Assembly: GCA_028710605.1 (NCBI GenBank)
Contig: JAQTTU010000017.1
Span: 1 to 40,240 of the forward strand
DNA: 40,240 nt
Direction of reading: 5' to 3'
Source of the DNA: Sideroxydans sp.
GTDB taxonomy: Bacteria; Pseudomonadota; Gammaproteobacteria; Burkholderiales; Gallionellaceae
A program made the translations under genes and the position numbers. Below the pieces are notes generated by a model. The model was not told where the DNA came from. It was given only the letters and a program-made list of their open reading frames with translations, and searched no databases. Every line of letters begins with the position of its first letter. Position 1 is the first letter of the stretch. Of the stretch, positions 24,309 to 32,359 are shown in pieces.

Positions 24309-24445
24309 ACCACAGAGACACAGAGACACAGAGAAAAACTAAAAACACTCAAACAGCAATTCGGTTTCAACTGGTGAATCGCAAACTCTTATTCACCATG
24401 ACTGCTTGGTTTTGTTCTTCTCTGTGTCTCTGTGTCTCTGTGGTT
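24309..24445. repeat. CCACAGAGACACAGAGA inverted repeat between purH and purD
   Basis: The left arm ACCACAGAGACACAGAGACA (24309-24328) and the right arm TGTCTCTGTGTCTCTGTGGT (24424-24443) are perfect reverse complements, continuing inward as CAGAGA/TCTCTG. It occupies almost the whole 162-bp gap between purD and purH. The arms can form a long transcript stem, which could act as an mRNA barrier or processing site between the two genes. Confidence 0.88.
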
Positions 24446-24452
24446 AAAGCTT

Positions 24453-26015
24453 TTAATGTCTAAAGTGACGGAAGCCGGTAAACACCATCGCCAGCCCATG
24501 TTCGTCCGCCGCCGCGATCACTTCTTCGTCGCGCATCGAGCCGCCCGGTTGAATCACGGCTTTCGCGCCTGCGGCGGCCAGCACGTCGATATTGTCGCGG
24601 AACGGGAAGAAGGCATCGGATGCCACAACCGAACCGGTCAGGCTGAGTCCGGCATTTTGCGCCTTGCTGCTGGCGATGCGGACGGAGTCCACGCGGCTCA
24701 TTTGTCCCGCGCCCACGCCCAGCGTTTGTCCGCCTTTGCAGAATACGATGGCGTTGGATTTCACATACTTCGCCACGCGCCAGGCGAACAGCAGATCGGT
24801 CAGTTGTTCGGCAGTCGGTTGCACCTTGCTCGCAACTTTGAGTTGCGCCAGTTGTACATTGAGTGCGTCCGGTGTCTGCACCAGCAGGCCGCCGCTCACG
24901 CGTTTAACATCCCACTGGTTGTGCGCTTTGGACAGCGGCACGCTGAGCACGCGCACGTTCTGCTTGGCGGCGGTGATCTTCAACGCGGCTTCGCTGGCGC
25001 TCGGCGCGATGATGACTTCGACGAACTGGTTGGCGGTGATCTGCGCAGCGGTGGCTTCGTCCAGCTCGCGGTTGAAGGCGATGATGCCGCCGAAGGCGGA
25101 GGTGGTGTCGGTGGAGTAGGCCAGCTTGTAGGCGTTCAGCGCGCTGTCGGCAATCGCCACGCCGCACGGGTTGGCGTGTTTGACGATGACACAGGCGGGC
25201 TGGTCAAAGGTCTTCACCAGTTCCCATGCCGCATCGGAGTCGCCAATGTTGTTGTACGACAGTTCCTTGCCTTGCAACTGGGTGTAGCCGGAGATGCCGC
25301 CCGCCAACGGAATCAGGTCGCGGTAGAACGCGGCTTGCTGGTGCGGGTTTTCGCCGTAGCGCATTTCCTGCACTTTGGCGAAGTTGAAATTGATCTGTGC
25401 CGGGAACGCGCCCTTGCTGCCGTCGCTGTTGATCGCGGTGAGGTAGTTGCTGATCATGCTGTCGTAGGCGGCGGTGTGCGAGAACGCTTTTTTCGCCAGG
25501 TCGAAACGGGTGGCTTCGGACACGGCGCAGTTGTTGGTCTGCATCTCGGCCAGCACGTCGGCGTAGTCGGCCGGGTCGGTGACGATGGCGACATGCGCGT
25601 GGTTCTTGGCGGCGGAGCGCACCATGGTCGGGCCGCCGATGTCGATGTTCTCAATCGCATCTTCCAGCGTGCAGCCGGGCTTGGCGATGGTGGCCGCGAA
25701 CGGGTACAGGTTGACCACCACCAGGTCGATGGTCGGGATGTTGTGCTGCTTCAGCGTGGCGACATGCTCGGGCAGGTCGCGGCGCGCCAGGATGCCCGCA
25801 TGCACTTTGGGTTGCAGCGTTTTCACGCGACCGTCCAGCATCTCGGGGAAGCCGGTGTAGTCAGCCACTTCGGTGACGGGGATGCCGTTGTCGGCGAACA
25901 GCTTGGCGGTGCCGCCGGTCGAAAGAATCTTCACGCCGAGGGCGTGCAAGCCTTTGGCGAATTCGAGAACGCCGGATTTATCCGATACGCTGATGAGCGC
26001 TTGAGTGATGGCCAT
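24453..26015 (-). CDS. purH: Bifunctional AICAR formyltransferase / IMP cyclohydrolase
   Basis: Last two steps of IMP synthesis in one cytosolic protein of 520 aa (the family norm). The N-terminal IMP cyclohydrolase (MGS-like) domain includes [33 protein letters not shown] and [25 protein letters not shown]. The C-terminal AICAR transformylase domain includes [50 protein letters not shown] (the catalytic Lys-His) and the final [38 protein letters not shown]. It has the ribosome-binding site AAGGGAAG. It follows fis, a conserved order in betaproteobacteria. Confidence 0.98.
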   Translation of the reverse strand: MAITQALISVSDKSGVLEFAKGLHALGVKILSTGGTAKLFADNGIPVTEVADYTGFPEMLDGRVKTLQPKVHAGILARRDLPEHVATLKQHNIPTIDLVVVNLYPFAATIAKPGCTLEDAIENIDIGGPTMVRSAAKNHAHVAIVTDPADYADVLAEMQTNNCAVSEATRFDLAKKAFSHTAAYDSMISNYLTAINSDGSKGAFPAQINFNFAKVQEMRYGENPHQQAAFYRDLIPLAGGISGYTQLQGKELSYNNIGDSDAAWELVKTFDQPACVIVKHANPCGVAIADSALNAYKLAYSTDTTSAFGGIIAFNRELDEATAAQITANQFVEVIIAPSASEAALKITAAKQNVRVLSVPLSKAHNQWDVKRVSGGLLVQTPDALNVQLAQLKVASKVQPTAEQLTDLLFAWRVAKYVKSNAIVFCKGGQTLGVGAGQMSRVDSVRIASSKAQNAGLSLTGSVVASDAFFPFRDNIDVLAAAGAKAVIQPGGSMRDEEVIAAADEHGLAMVFTGFRHFRH

Positions 26016-26030
26016 TTTTTCTTCCCTTGG

Positions 26031-26285
26031 TTATTTAATCCGGTGATCCTGCATTTTTTTGCGCAGGGTGTTGCGGTTGATGCCCAGCAATTCGGCGGTG
26101 CGCGTCTGGTTGCCGCCCGCATGGAACAGCACGGTTTCGATCAGCGGCTTTTCCACGCAGCAGATCACCATGTCGTAGATGGAGACCGACGGCTCTTCAC
26201 CAGCCAGGTCTTTGAAATAATCGTTAATCGCCTTGCGAATATATCTGGCGATGTCGTTTTCGTTGATGACGCATTCGTCGCTCAT
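26031..26285 (-). CDS. fis: Nucleoid-associated regulator Fis
   Basis: A homodimeric DNA-bending protein that organises the nucleoid and activates rRNA and other promoters. It has 84 aa; the C-terminal helix-turn-helix (GGNQTRTAELLGINRNTLRKKMQDHRI) is diagnostic, and the N-terminus (DMVICCVEKPLIETVLFHA) holds the dimer helices. The usual E. coli order dusB-fis is kept, here followed by purH. The start codon overlaps the stop of a possible 37-aa ORF (ATGA). Its ribosome-binding site GAGGGAGC lies inside that segment. Confidence 0.96.
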   Translation of the reverse strand: MSDECVINENDIARYIRKAINDYFKDLAGEEPSVSIYDMVICCVEKPLIETVLFHAGGNQTRTAELLGINRNTLRKKMQDHRIK

Positions 26286-26395
26286 GCTGCTCCCTCTTTA
26301 ACTTTCTTTATGTCTTTGTCTGCACCGTGTCGGTGGCCAGCAGCGTTCGCGGACGCGCACATCCCCGCCTTGCGGGGCCCCTGCTTGCTGCTCAT
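26282..26395 (-). CDS. Possible 37-aa ORF bridging dusB and fis
   Basis: Start ATG at 26395 overlaps the dusB stop (ATGA), and its TGA at 26282-26284 overlaps the fis start (ATGA). It encodes MSSKQGPRKAGMCASANAAG... ending KKVKEGAA, basic and without recognised domains. A ribosome-binding-like GAGGAAAT lies in dusB ahead of the ATG. The ends are a 12-bp direct repeat, GCTCATGCTGCT (26280-26291 and 26390-26401), so the ORF may be the by-product of a 110-bp duplication or insertion into an ancestral dusB-fis overlap. Whether it is translated to any purpose is unknown. Confidence 0.35.
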   Translation of the reverse strand: MSSKQGPRKAGMCASANAAGHRHGADKDIKKVKEGAA

Positions 26396-27399
26396 GCTGC
26401 TATTTCCTCTCCATAAAGCAGTCTGTCGCTGCTTGCTTGTTGTTCGTGAAAAAATTCAGTCACCTCCAACATTTGTTCTTCCACACTTTCCAGTTGATTC
26501 ATGCGATGGCGGAATACCGCCGATCCGGGCAGCCCTTTGGTGTACCAGGAGATGTGTTTGCGCGCCACGCGCAGGCCGGTGTGTTCGCCGTAAAAATCGT
26601 ACAGGTCGGCCAGATGCTCGATTAGCACATGGTGGATTTCGTCCACTCGCGGCGACAGCAGATGCACGCCGGCCTGCAAAAAATACTCGATCTCGCGGAA
26701 CAGCCACGGACGGCCTTGCGCGGCGCGCCCAATCATCACGGCATCAGCGCCGGTGTGCTGCAACACGTACTTGGCTTTCTCCGGCGTGGTGATGTCGCCG
26801 TTGGCGATGATGGGAATGCGCACCGCATCCTTCACGGCGCGGATGGTGTCGTATTCGGCCTCGCCGGTGTAGGCGCAGGCGCGCGTGCGGCCGTGGATCG
26901 CCAGCGCCTGAATGCCGCTGTCTTCGGCGATGCGCGCGATGTTGGCCGCGTTGCGATTCTGTTTGTCCCAGCCGGTGCGGATTTTCAGAGTGACCGGCAC
27001 GTCCACCGCGCCGACCACTTCCTGCAAAATCTCTGCCACCAGTTTTTCGTTCTGCATCAGCGCAGAACCCGCCATCACGTTGCAAATCTTCTTGGCCGGA
27101 CAGCCCATGTTGATATCGATGATCTGCGCGCCGTTGTCCACGTTGTAGCGCGCGGCCTGCGCCAGCATCTTGGGGTCGGCACCGACGATCTGCACCGAGA
27201 TCGGATCGACTTCGCCCGCGTGGTTGGCGCGGCGCTTGGTTTTTTCCGAACCGTACAGCAGGGAATTGGAGGCCACCATCTCGGACACTGCCATGCCCGC
27301 GCCCATGCGCTTGCACAACATGCGGAACGGCCTGTCGGTCACGCCCGCCATGGGTGCGACGATCAGGTTGTTTTTCAGCTTGTATTTACCGATCTGCAT
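26392..27399 (-). CDS. dusB: tRNA-dihydrouridine synthase B
   Basis: FMN enzyme reducing uridine to dihydrouridine in tRNA D-loops. It has 335 aa. The TIM barrel starts VAPMAGVTDRPFRMLCKRMG, with the DIN motif IIDINMGCPAKKICNVMAGSALM (catalytic Cys), LKIRTGWDKQNRN, LAIHGRTRACAYTGEAEYD, IPIIANGDITTPEKAKYVL and DAVMIGRAAQGRPWLF. The DusB-type C-terminal helical domain follows. It is the first gene of the minus-strand run and is divergent from the UbiH-type hydroxylase, with 88 bp between. The dusB-fis pair is the classic bacterial order. Confidence 0.97.
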   Translation of the reverse strand: MQIGKYKLKNNLIVAPMAGVTDRPFRMLCKRMGAGMAVSEMVASNSLLYGSEKTKRRANHAGEVDPISVQIVGADPKMLAQAARYNVDNGAQIIDINMGCPAKKICNVMAGSALMQNEKLVAEILQEVVGAVDVPVTLKIRTGWDKQNRNAANIARIAEDSGIQALAIHGRTRACAYTGEAEYDTIRAVKDAVRIPIIANGDITTPEKAKYVLQHTGADAVMIGRAAQGRPWLFREIEYFLQAGVHLLSPRVDEIHHVLIEHLADLYDFYGEHTGLRVARKHISWYTKGLPGSAVFRHRMNQLESVEEQMLEVTEFFHEQQASSDRLLYGEEIAA

Positions 27400-27487
27400 G
27401 GGAGCGTTTCCAAAGGGGGCGGCGATTATAAATTAATCAATACGCCCATGCTATGATGCCCGCAGTTTTTTATGCACAGAGGTCAAC

Positions 27488-28708
27488 ATGGAGTTTGATG
27501 TCGTCATCGTCGGCGGCGGCTTGGTGGGGGCCAGCCTGGCCGCGACGCTCAAAAACAGCGGTTTAAAACTGGGCTTGGTGGAAAGCGGGGCATTGCCGGA
27601 AACGGATGCTCCCTCACCTCAGTCCTCTCCCGCAAGCGGGCGAGGAGGCGAACGAGAAAGGCAATCTTCAATTCCTGCATGGGACAGCCGCATCTATGCC
27701 TTCACTCCCGGCAATGTGGAATTCCTCAAAGAATGCGGGGCTTGGCAGCGCCTGGATATGGCGCGCGTGCAGCAAGTGGAGGAAATGCGCGTGTTCGGCG
27801 ATGGGGATTCCAAGCTGAATTTCAGCGCCTATCAGGTCGGAGCACCGGAGCTGGCGTTCATTCTGGAAAGCCGTTTGCTGCAACATGCTTTGTGGCAGGG
27901 ACTGCGCGAGCAGCCAAATCTGACCATCCTGCAACCCGCGTTATGCGCCGAACTTTGTATGTCGGACGATGCCGCGCTGCTGAAACTGAAAGACGGGCGC
28001 GAAATCAAGGCCAAGCTCATCGTCGGCGCGGACGGGCGCGACTCTTGGGTACGCCATCAAACCAACATGCCGGAAGTGCCAACGCCTTATCACCAGCACG
28101 GTCTGGTCGCCAACTTCAATACGAGCAAAGCGCATCGCGGCATCGCCTACCAGTGGTTCACACCCGAAGGCATCCTCGCGCTGCTGCCGTTGCCGGGCAA
28201 ACGTATCTCCATCGTGTGGTCGGTCAGCCCGGAACATTCCGCCGAACTGCTGGCACTCACTCCTGAAGAATTGGCCGCGCGCGTGGCGGAAGCCTCGGGC
28301 CATGTGCTGGGCGAACTGGAAGTCATCACGCCGCCCGCCGCCTTCGCCTTGCGCGTGCTGAATCTGTCGCATTTGACCCGTCCGCGTCTGGCCTTGATCG
28401 GTGATGCGGCGCACAACATCCATCCGCTGTCCGGCCACGGTGTGAACCTCGGCCTGCGCGATGCGCGCGAACTGGCGAACACGATATTGCAACGCGGCGC
28501 GCTGGATTGCGGCGATACCGGTCTGCTGCGCCGCTACGAACAAGCGCGGCAGATGGACATCATGTCCATGCAGCTCACCACCGACACGCTGAAAAACCTG
28601 TTCGTCAACAACAACCCGCTGTTGCGATTCGCGCGCAACCTCGGCCTGAATGCCACCAACCGGCTCGTACCGCTGAAGAACATGCTGGTGCGCCACGCGC
28701 TTCTCTGA
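27488..28708 (+). CDS. UbiH/UbiF/VisC-family FAD monooxygenase with a repeat-encoded insertion
   Basis: Hydroxylates the ubiquinone ring; membrane-associated flavoprotein. It has 406 aa. GxGxxG in DVVIVGGGLVGASLAATL (residues 4-21), the family motif WDSRIYAFTPGN (about residues 66-77), the DG-type motif LIVGADGRDSWVR (about 178-190) and the FAD-ribose motif RLALIGDAAHNIHPLSGHGVNLGLRDA (about 299-325). Which ring position it hydroxylates (UbiH, UbiF, UbiI, UbiM or UbiL) cannot be decided here. About 18 residues (41-58, SPQSSPASGRGGERERQ) come from a palindromic repeat inserted in frame just before WDSRIYA. The ribosome-binding site is AGAGGT. dsbC follows 23 bp downstream. Confidence 0.9.
   Translation: MEFDVVIVGGGLVGASLAATLKNSGLKLGLVESGALPETDAPSPQSSPASGRGGERERQSSIPAWDSRIYAFTPGNVEFLKECGAWQRLDMARVQQVEEMRVFGDGDSKLNFSAYQVGAPELAFILESRLLQHALWQGLREQPNLTILQPALCAELCMSDDAALLKLKDGREIKAKLIVGADGRDSWVRHQTNMPEVPTPYHQHGLVANFNTSKAHRGIAYQWFTPEGILALLPLPGKRISIVWSVSPEHSAELLALTPEELAARVAEASGHVLGELEVITPPAAFALRVLNLSHLTRPRLALIGDAAHNIHPLSGHGVNLGLRDARELANTILQRGALDCGDTGLLRRYEQARQMDIMSMQLTTDTLKNLFVNNNPLLRFARNLGLNATNRLVPLKNMLVRHALL
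27609..27662 (+). repeat. CTCTCCCGC-type palindrome inserted in frame in the UbiH-type gene
   Basis: It contains CTCCCTCACCTCAGTCCTCT, then a hairpin CCCGC-AA-GCGGG (27630-27640) and GAGGAGGC. Similar 'CCCTCxCCC...TCTCCCGCAAGCGGGAGAGGG' repeats are frequent between genes in proteobacteria, and a partial relative lies at 30073-30099. The translated frame has no stop. It lies in a loop between the FAD-binding strand and the WDSRIYA motif. Confidence 0.6.
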
Positions 28709-28731
28709 ATTTTTTAATTAAGGAAAATGTA

Positions 28732-29439
28732 ATGTTTAGAACACTCCTGCTGCTATTGCTCTCCGTCTCTTTCGCCCATGCTGCCGAAACTGACAAAACT
28801 GCTGCCGCCATCAAAGACAATCTGCAAAAGAACTACGAACAACTCATCGGCCCGGTCGATCAGGTCAACAAATCGCCCGTTGCCGGATTATACGAAGTGG
28901 TCACCGGCGACCACATTTTCTACACCGACAAAACCGCGCACTACCTGATAGACGGCAGCCTGTTCGACCTCAAACAGCGGCGCAACATCACCGAAGCGCG
29001 CTCGCGCCAGTTGTTCGCCATCGATTTCAGCAAACTGCCGCTGGACCTTGCCATCAAAAGAGTGAAAGGCAACGGCAAGCGCACGATGGCTTATTTCACC
29101 GATCCCAATTGCGGCTACTGCAAAAAGCTGGAACATGAATTGCAGAACGTGACCGATGTCACGCTGTACCTGTTCCTCTATCCCATCTTCGACGGCTCGG
29201 CGGAAAAGGCGCGCGGCATTTTGTGCAGCGCTGACAAAGTTAAAGCCTGGGACGACCTGATGCTGAACGGCGTGGCTCCCGCCGCAGGAACCTGCGAAGT
29301 GCACACCGACAAAGTGCTGGCGCTGGGCAAGCAACTCAAAGTCAACGGCACGCCCGCCCTGATCTTTGCCAACGGCCAGATCAATCCCGGCTACATGCCC
29401 GCCGCCGAGTTGAACAAGGCGCTGGACAGCAACAAATAA
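28732..29439 (+). CDS. dsbC: Thiol:disulfide isomerase DsbC
   Basis: Periplasmic disulfide isomerase. It has 235 aa, with a signal peptide MFRTLLLLLLSVSFAHA (cleaved before AETD). The N-terminal dimerisation domain (VAGLYEVVTGDHIFYTDKTAHYLIDGSLFDL) has the family-typical pattern, and the thioredoxin domain carries the CGYC active site in YFTDPNCGYCKKLEHEL (about residue 128). The second, structural cysteine pair (ILCSADK ... GTCEVHTDK) and the cis-Pro in VNGTPALIF are present. The ATG at 28732 is supported by AAGGAAAA. It is probably co-transcribed with the preceding hydroxylase. Confidence 0.95.
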   Translation: MFRTLLLLLLSVSFAHAAETDKTAAAIKDNLQKNYEQLIGPVDQVNKSPVAGLYEVVTGDHIFYTDKTAHYLIDGSLFDLKQRRNITEARSRQLFAIDFSKLPLDLAIKRVKGNGKRTMAYFTDPNCGYCKKLEHELQNVTDVTLYLFLYPIFDGSAEKARGILCSADKVKAWDDLMLNGVAPAAGTCEVHTDKVLALGKQLKVNGTPALIFANGQINPGYMPAAELNKALDSNK

Positions 29440-29466
29440 ACCTGAATATCGAAGTGACGGGGTTTG

Positions 29467-29528
29467 TGTAGGTGCGAATTCATTCGCACGAGTTTGCCGA
29501 AAAATGTGCGAATGAATTCGCACCTACA
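29467..29528. repeat. 62-bp palindrome (GTAGGTGCGAATTCATTCGCAC type)
   Basis: Perfect 23-bp arms (29467-29489 and 29506-29528) each contain GTGCGAATTCATTCGCAC or its complement; each arm also has its own dyad (TGCGAATTCATTCGCA). A single arm recurs at 36810-36832, where it overlaps the DUF3820 stop codon. It lies downstream of dsbC and could trap the transcript's 3' end. Confidence 0.88.
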
Positions 29529-29571
29529 AATCCTTCGACTACGTTTTATTGATTAATTTGGATAAACGTAT

Positions 29572-29649
29572 CTCGTGGAAACGCCCGCCAATCGGCGATC
29601 CGCATCAAATGCATGATGCAGATCGCCGATTGGCGGGCGTTTCCACGAG
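29572..29649. repeat. 78-bp perfect hairpin between dsbC and rnpB
   Basis: Arms of 29 bp (29572-29600 and 29621-29649) are exact reverse complements: CTCGTGGAAACGCCCGCCAA at one end and its reverse at the other. The inner 20 bases also pair (GCATCA / TGATGC). Each arm contains GATCGCCGATTGGCGGGC, a relative of the GATCGCC repeat family. It lies between converging dsbC and rnpB, so it may also serve as a two-way terminator, although no U-run follows. Confidence 0.85.
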
Positions 29650-29668
29650 GAGGGGTGTTGAAGAAGGT

Positions 29669-30014
29669 GAAGCTGGCCGGTAAGCCGGGTTCTGTCGTGG
29701 ACAGTCATTCCTCTAGGCGTTTCGTTACCTGACGCTCAAGCAACCTACCCGCTGGCGACGCGAGCAACGTCATAGCCAGCCTATTTGGTCTTGCTCCAGA
29801 TGGGGTTTACCCTGCCACTGATGTTGCCACCAGCGCGGTGAGCTTTTACCTCGCCATTTCACCCTTACCAATCTACCGAAATAAACTGGCGGTATATTTT
29901 CTGTGGCACTTTCCATCGCCTCACGGCGTCCGGACGTTATCCGGCATCTTGCTCTGCGGAGCCCGGACTTTCCTCTACACAGCATAAAGTGTGCAGCGAC
30001 TGTCTAGCCAGCTT
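29669..30014 (-). ncRNA. rnpB: RNase P RNA (class A)
   Basis: The catalytic RNA that trims tRNA 5' leaders. On the minus strand it starts AAGCTGGCTAGACAGTCGC (30014) and ends with the matching CCGGCCAGCTT (29670), which pair as helix P1. It contains the universal GAGGAAAGTCCGGGCT (near 29955-29970) and ACAGAACCCGGCTTA (near 29685) elements that form P4, and a GGTAAA/GCGGTAA-like block. A -10-like TAAACT (30023-30028) precedes the 5' end by nine bases. Ends are approximate to within a few bases. Confidence 0.93.
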
Positions 30015-30072
30015 CGGGGTGGAGTTTAGCACGTGGGGTACAGAACGTCCGGGAACCCGGACTTTAAAGCCC

Positions 30073-30099
30073 CTCGCCCGCAGGCGGGAGAAGGGAGTA
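30073..30099. repeat. CCCTCGCCCGC-type short palindrome next to ppx
   Basis: CCCCTCGCCCGC-AG-GCGGGAGAAGGG forms an imperfect hairpin right after the ppx stop codon, upstream of the rnpB promoter. It is related to the in-frame insertion at 27609-27662. It may end ppx transcription before rnpB. Confidence 0.5.
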
Positions 30100-30100
30100 C

Positions 30101-31579
30101 TCAAGTCTCTTCGACTTGCACGCTGTAGCCCATGTCTTTCCACAGCTTGCTTTCTTCCGCTAGTGCCGTTTCGCTCAGCGGGTTTTGCGCCAGCCAGTCG
30201 CGGCTCAGGTTTAAATAAAATTTTGTGCCGCTGAAGCGGGCTTGGATGTCGGGCAAGGCAATATCGTTGCGGCTGCGGTAGAACAGTGCGGCCAAGCGCA
30301 GTGCAGCAATCTGCGCGACGTTGGCGGAGTCGTCGAGCAGGGTGTTGAGCTTTTCCAGCTTGCCCCGGTGCGCCAGCGCGAGCACGCTCAAGCGGTTTTG
30401 GTCTTTCTTGGAGAAGCCCGGCATGTCGGCGTTGGCGAGGATATAGGCGCTGTGTTTGTGGTAGCCGCTGTGCGCCACGCTGATGCCGATCTCGTGCAGG
30501 TTGGCCGCCCACGCCAGCAGATGCGTATCGTCTTCGCTGAATTGTCCGTCGAGGAATTGCCGCGCCAGCAAGCCGGACAATGCGCCCACCCGTTTGGCCT
30601 GCTGCGTGTCCACGTGATAGCGGCGCATGAACTGCTGCACGGTCACTTCGCGCATGTCGTGATTGTGCGAACGTCCGAGCAAGTCGTACAGCACGCCTTC
30701 GCGCAACGCGCCCATGGCGAACTGCATGCGTTCGATGCCGAGTTCGCAGAACACGGCGTACATGATGGCGAAGCCGCCGGGCAATACCGGAATGCGGTCC
30801 GCTTTCAAGCCGAGCAAATCGAGCTTGCTCACATCGCCCGCCTTGAGCAATTGCGCGCGCAACTCTTCCAGCCCGTCGCGCGTGAGCGCGCCGTCGCTGT
30901 AGCCGTTCTGTTCGAGGATGTCGCACAGCACGCGCGCCGTGCCGGACGAGCCCAGCGCGACATTCCAATGCCCTGCGGAAAATTCGGAGGCGATGGTTTG
31001 CACTTCGCTGCGCGCGGCGAGTTCGGCCTGCTTGAGATTGGTTTTGTTGATCTTGCCGTCGGAAAAATAGCGCACGCTGTAACTGACGCAGCCCATGTAC
31101 AAACTTTCCAGCTTGTGCGGGCGCAGGCCGTTGCCGAGAATGAATTCGGTGGAGCCGCCGCCGATGTCCATCACCATGCGCCGCTCTGCGGAATGCGGCA
31201 TGCCCTGCGCCACGCCGAGATAGATCAGACGCGCTTCTTCGCGTCCGGCGATGACTTCGATGGGGAAGCCGAGCGCGGCTTCGGCCTGTTGCAGAAATTC
31301 CGGCGCATTCTTGGCCACGCGCAACGCGTTGGTGCCGACCGCGCGCACCGCTTCCTGCGGCAGATCGCGCAGGCGTTCGCCGAAGCGTTGCAGACAAGTG
31401 ATGGCTCTTTGTTGCGCGGCTTTGTCGAGGAGCTTGTCCCCGTTCAGCCCGGCGGCGAGACGCACGGCTTCGCGCAAACCGTCCAGCATGTAAAGCTGGT
31501 CATCGACCACGCGCGCAACCTGCAAACGAAAGCTGTTGGAGCCAAGATCGACGGCGGCAAGAAAGGGTTGTTGTTGCAC
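30101..31579 (-). CDS. ppx: Exopolyphosphatase (Ppx/GppA family)
   Basis: Removes phosphate from the ends of polyphosphate, or pppGpp as GppA. It has 492 aa. ASKHA ATPase fold: FLAAVDLGSNSFRLQVARV (residues 6-24), AVGTNALRVAKN, the catalytic AGREEARLIYLGV (Glu), DIGGGSTEFILG (phosphate 2 loop, about 148-159). The C-terminal HD-like domain HLLAWAANLHEIGISVAHSGYHKHSAYI is typical of the long form. The start is GTG at 31579 with no clear ribosome-binding site. It starts nine bases after phoU, so the two are one transcript, linking phosphate regulation to polyphosphate breakdown. Confidence 0.93.
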   Translation of the reverse strand: MQQQPFLAAVDLGSNSFRLQVARVVDDQLYMLDGLREAVRLAAGLNGDKLLDKAAQQRAITCLQRFGERLRDLPQEAVRAVGTNALRVAKNAPEFLQQAEAALGFPIEVIAGREEARLIYLGVAQGMPHSAERRMVMDIGGGSTEFILGNGLRPHKLESLYMGCVSYSVRYFSDGKINKTNLKQAELAARSEVQTIASEFSAGHWNVALGSSGTARVLCDILEQNGYSDGALTRDGLEELRAQLLKAGDVSKLDLLGLKADRIPVLPGGFAIMYAVFCELGIERMQFAMGALREGVLYDLLGRSHNHDMREVTVQQFMRRYHVDTQQAKRVGALSGLLARQFLDGQFSEDDTHLLAWAANLHEIGISVAHSGYHKHSAYILANADMPGFSKKDQNRLSVLALAHRGKLEKLNTLLDDSANVAQIAALRLAALFYRSRNDIALPDIQARFSGTKFYLNLSRDWLAQNPLSETALAEESKLWKDMGYSVQVEET

Positions 31580-31588
31580 GGGATGATG

Positions 31589-32299
31589 CTACGACTGCTG
31601 CACTTCGCGTTCGATCTCTTCCACGGTGACGTGGCGCACGTCGCGCCCCTTGACCATATACACCACGTATTCGGACATATTCTTGGCATGGTCGCCGATG
31701 CGCTCGATAGCTTTGGCCACGAACAGAATTTCCAGCGAGGTGGAAATCGTGCGCGGGTCTTCCATCATGAAGGTGATGAGATAGCGCATGATGGCGCGGA
31801 ACTGTTCATCCACCTGCTCGTCCTGACGCACCACTTGTGCGGCAGTGGCCAGATCGAGGCGGGCAAACGCATCCAGCGATTTGCGCAGCATGTCCATGGC
31901 GATTTCGGAAGCGTGTTTGATCTCGTGGTAGCGCGGCAGATGCAGGCGGTCTTTTTGCGATAGCAGCTTGGCCATGCGCGCGATCTTTTCCGCCTCGTCG
32001 CCGATGCGTTCCAGATCGGTGATGGTTTTGATGATGGCCATCACCAGACGCAAATCGCCCGCCGCCGGCTGACGGCGTACCAGAATGCGGCTGCAACTTT
32101 CGTCGATCTCCACTTCCATCGCGTTCACGCGATGGTCGTCGTCGATCACGCGGTTCATCAGCGCCACATCGCCGGTAATCAGCGACTCGATGGCCAGGCT
32201 GATCTGGCTTTCCACCAGCCCGCCCATTTGCAACACGCGGGCGCGCACCGCTTCCAGTTCCGCGTCGAATTGTCTTGAGGTGTGTTCGCTGCCAGCCAT
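31589..32299 (-). CDS. phoU: Phosphate transport regulator PhoU
   Basis: Cytosolic regulator that links the PstSCAB transporter to the PhoR/PhoB system and limits Pho induction. It has 236 aa with the two three-helix PhoU domains: SRQFDAELEAVRARVLQMGGLVESQISLAIESL ... DEAEKIARMAKLL and DMLRKSLDAFARLDLATAAQVVRQDEQVDEQFRAIMRYL ... ERIGDHAKNMSEYVVYMVKG. The metal-binding E/D-x-x-x-D patterns (ERIGDEAEKI, ERIGDHAKNM) are present. The ribosome-binding site is AAGGAACG. The Pst genes are not nearby; ppx follows, rpiA precedes. Confidence 0.95.
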   Translation of the reverse strand: MAGSEHTSRQFDAELEAVRARVLQMGGLVESQISLAIESLITGDVALMNRVIDDDHRVNAMEVEIDESCSRILVRRQPAAGDLRLVMAIIKTITDLERIGDEAEKIARMAKLLSQKDRLHLPRYHEIKHASEIAMDMLRKSLDAFARLDLATAAQVVRQDEQVDEQFRAIMRYLITFMMEDPRTISTSLEILFVAKAIERIGDHAKNMSEYVVYMVKGRDVRHVTVEEIEREVQQS

Positions 32300-32359
32300 G
32301 ATCGTTCCTTAAGGATTATTGCAAATGACGGATGCTACCGTTACTCCGTTAAACTTTTA

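Noticed and set aside
24432-26792. A 786-aa plus-strand ORF opposite purH and fis
   Set aside because: Antisense shadow; purH, fis and dusB motifs are complete on the other strand.
30242-31963. A 573-aa plus-strand ORF opposite ppx and phoU
   Set aside because: Antisense shadow of Ppx and PhoU; no recognisable domain.
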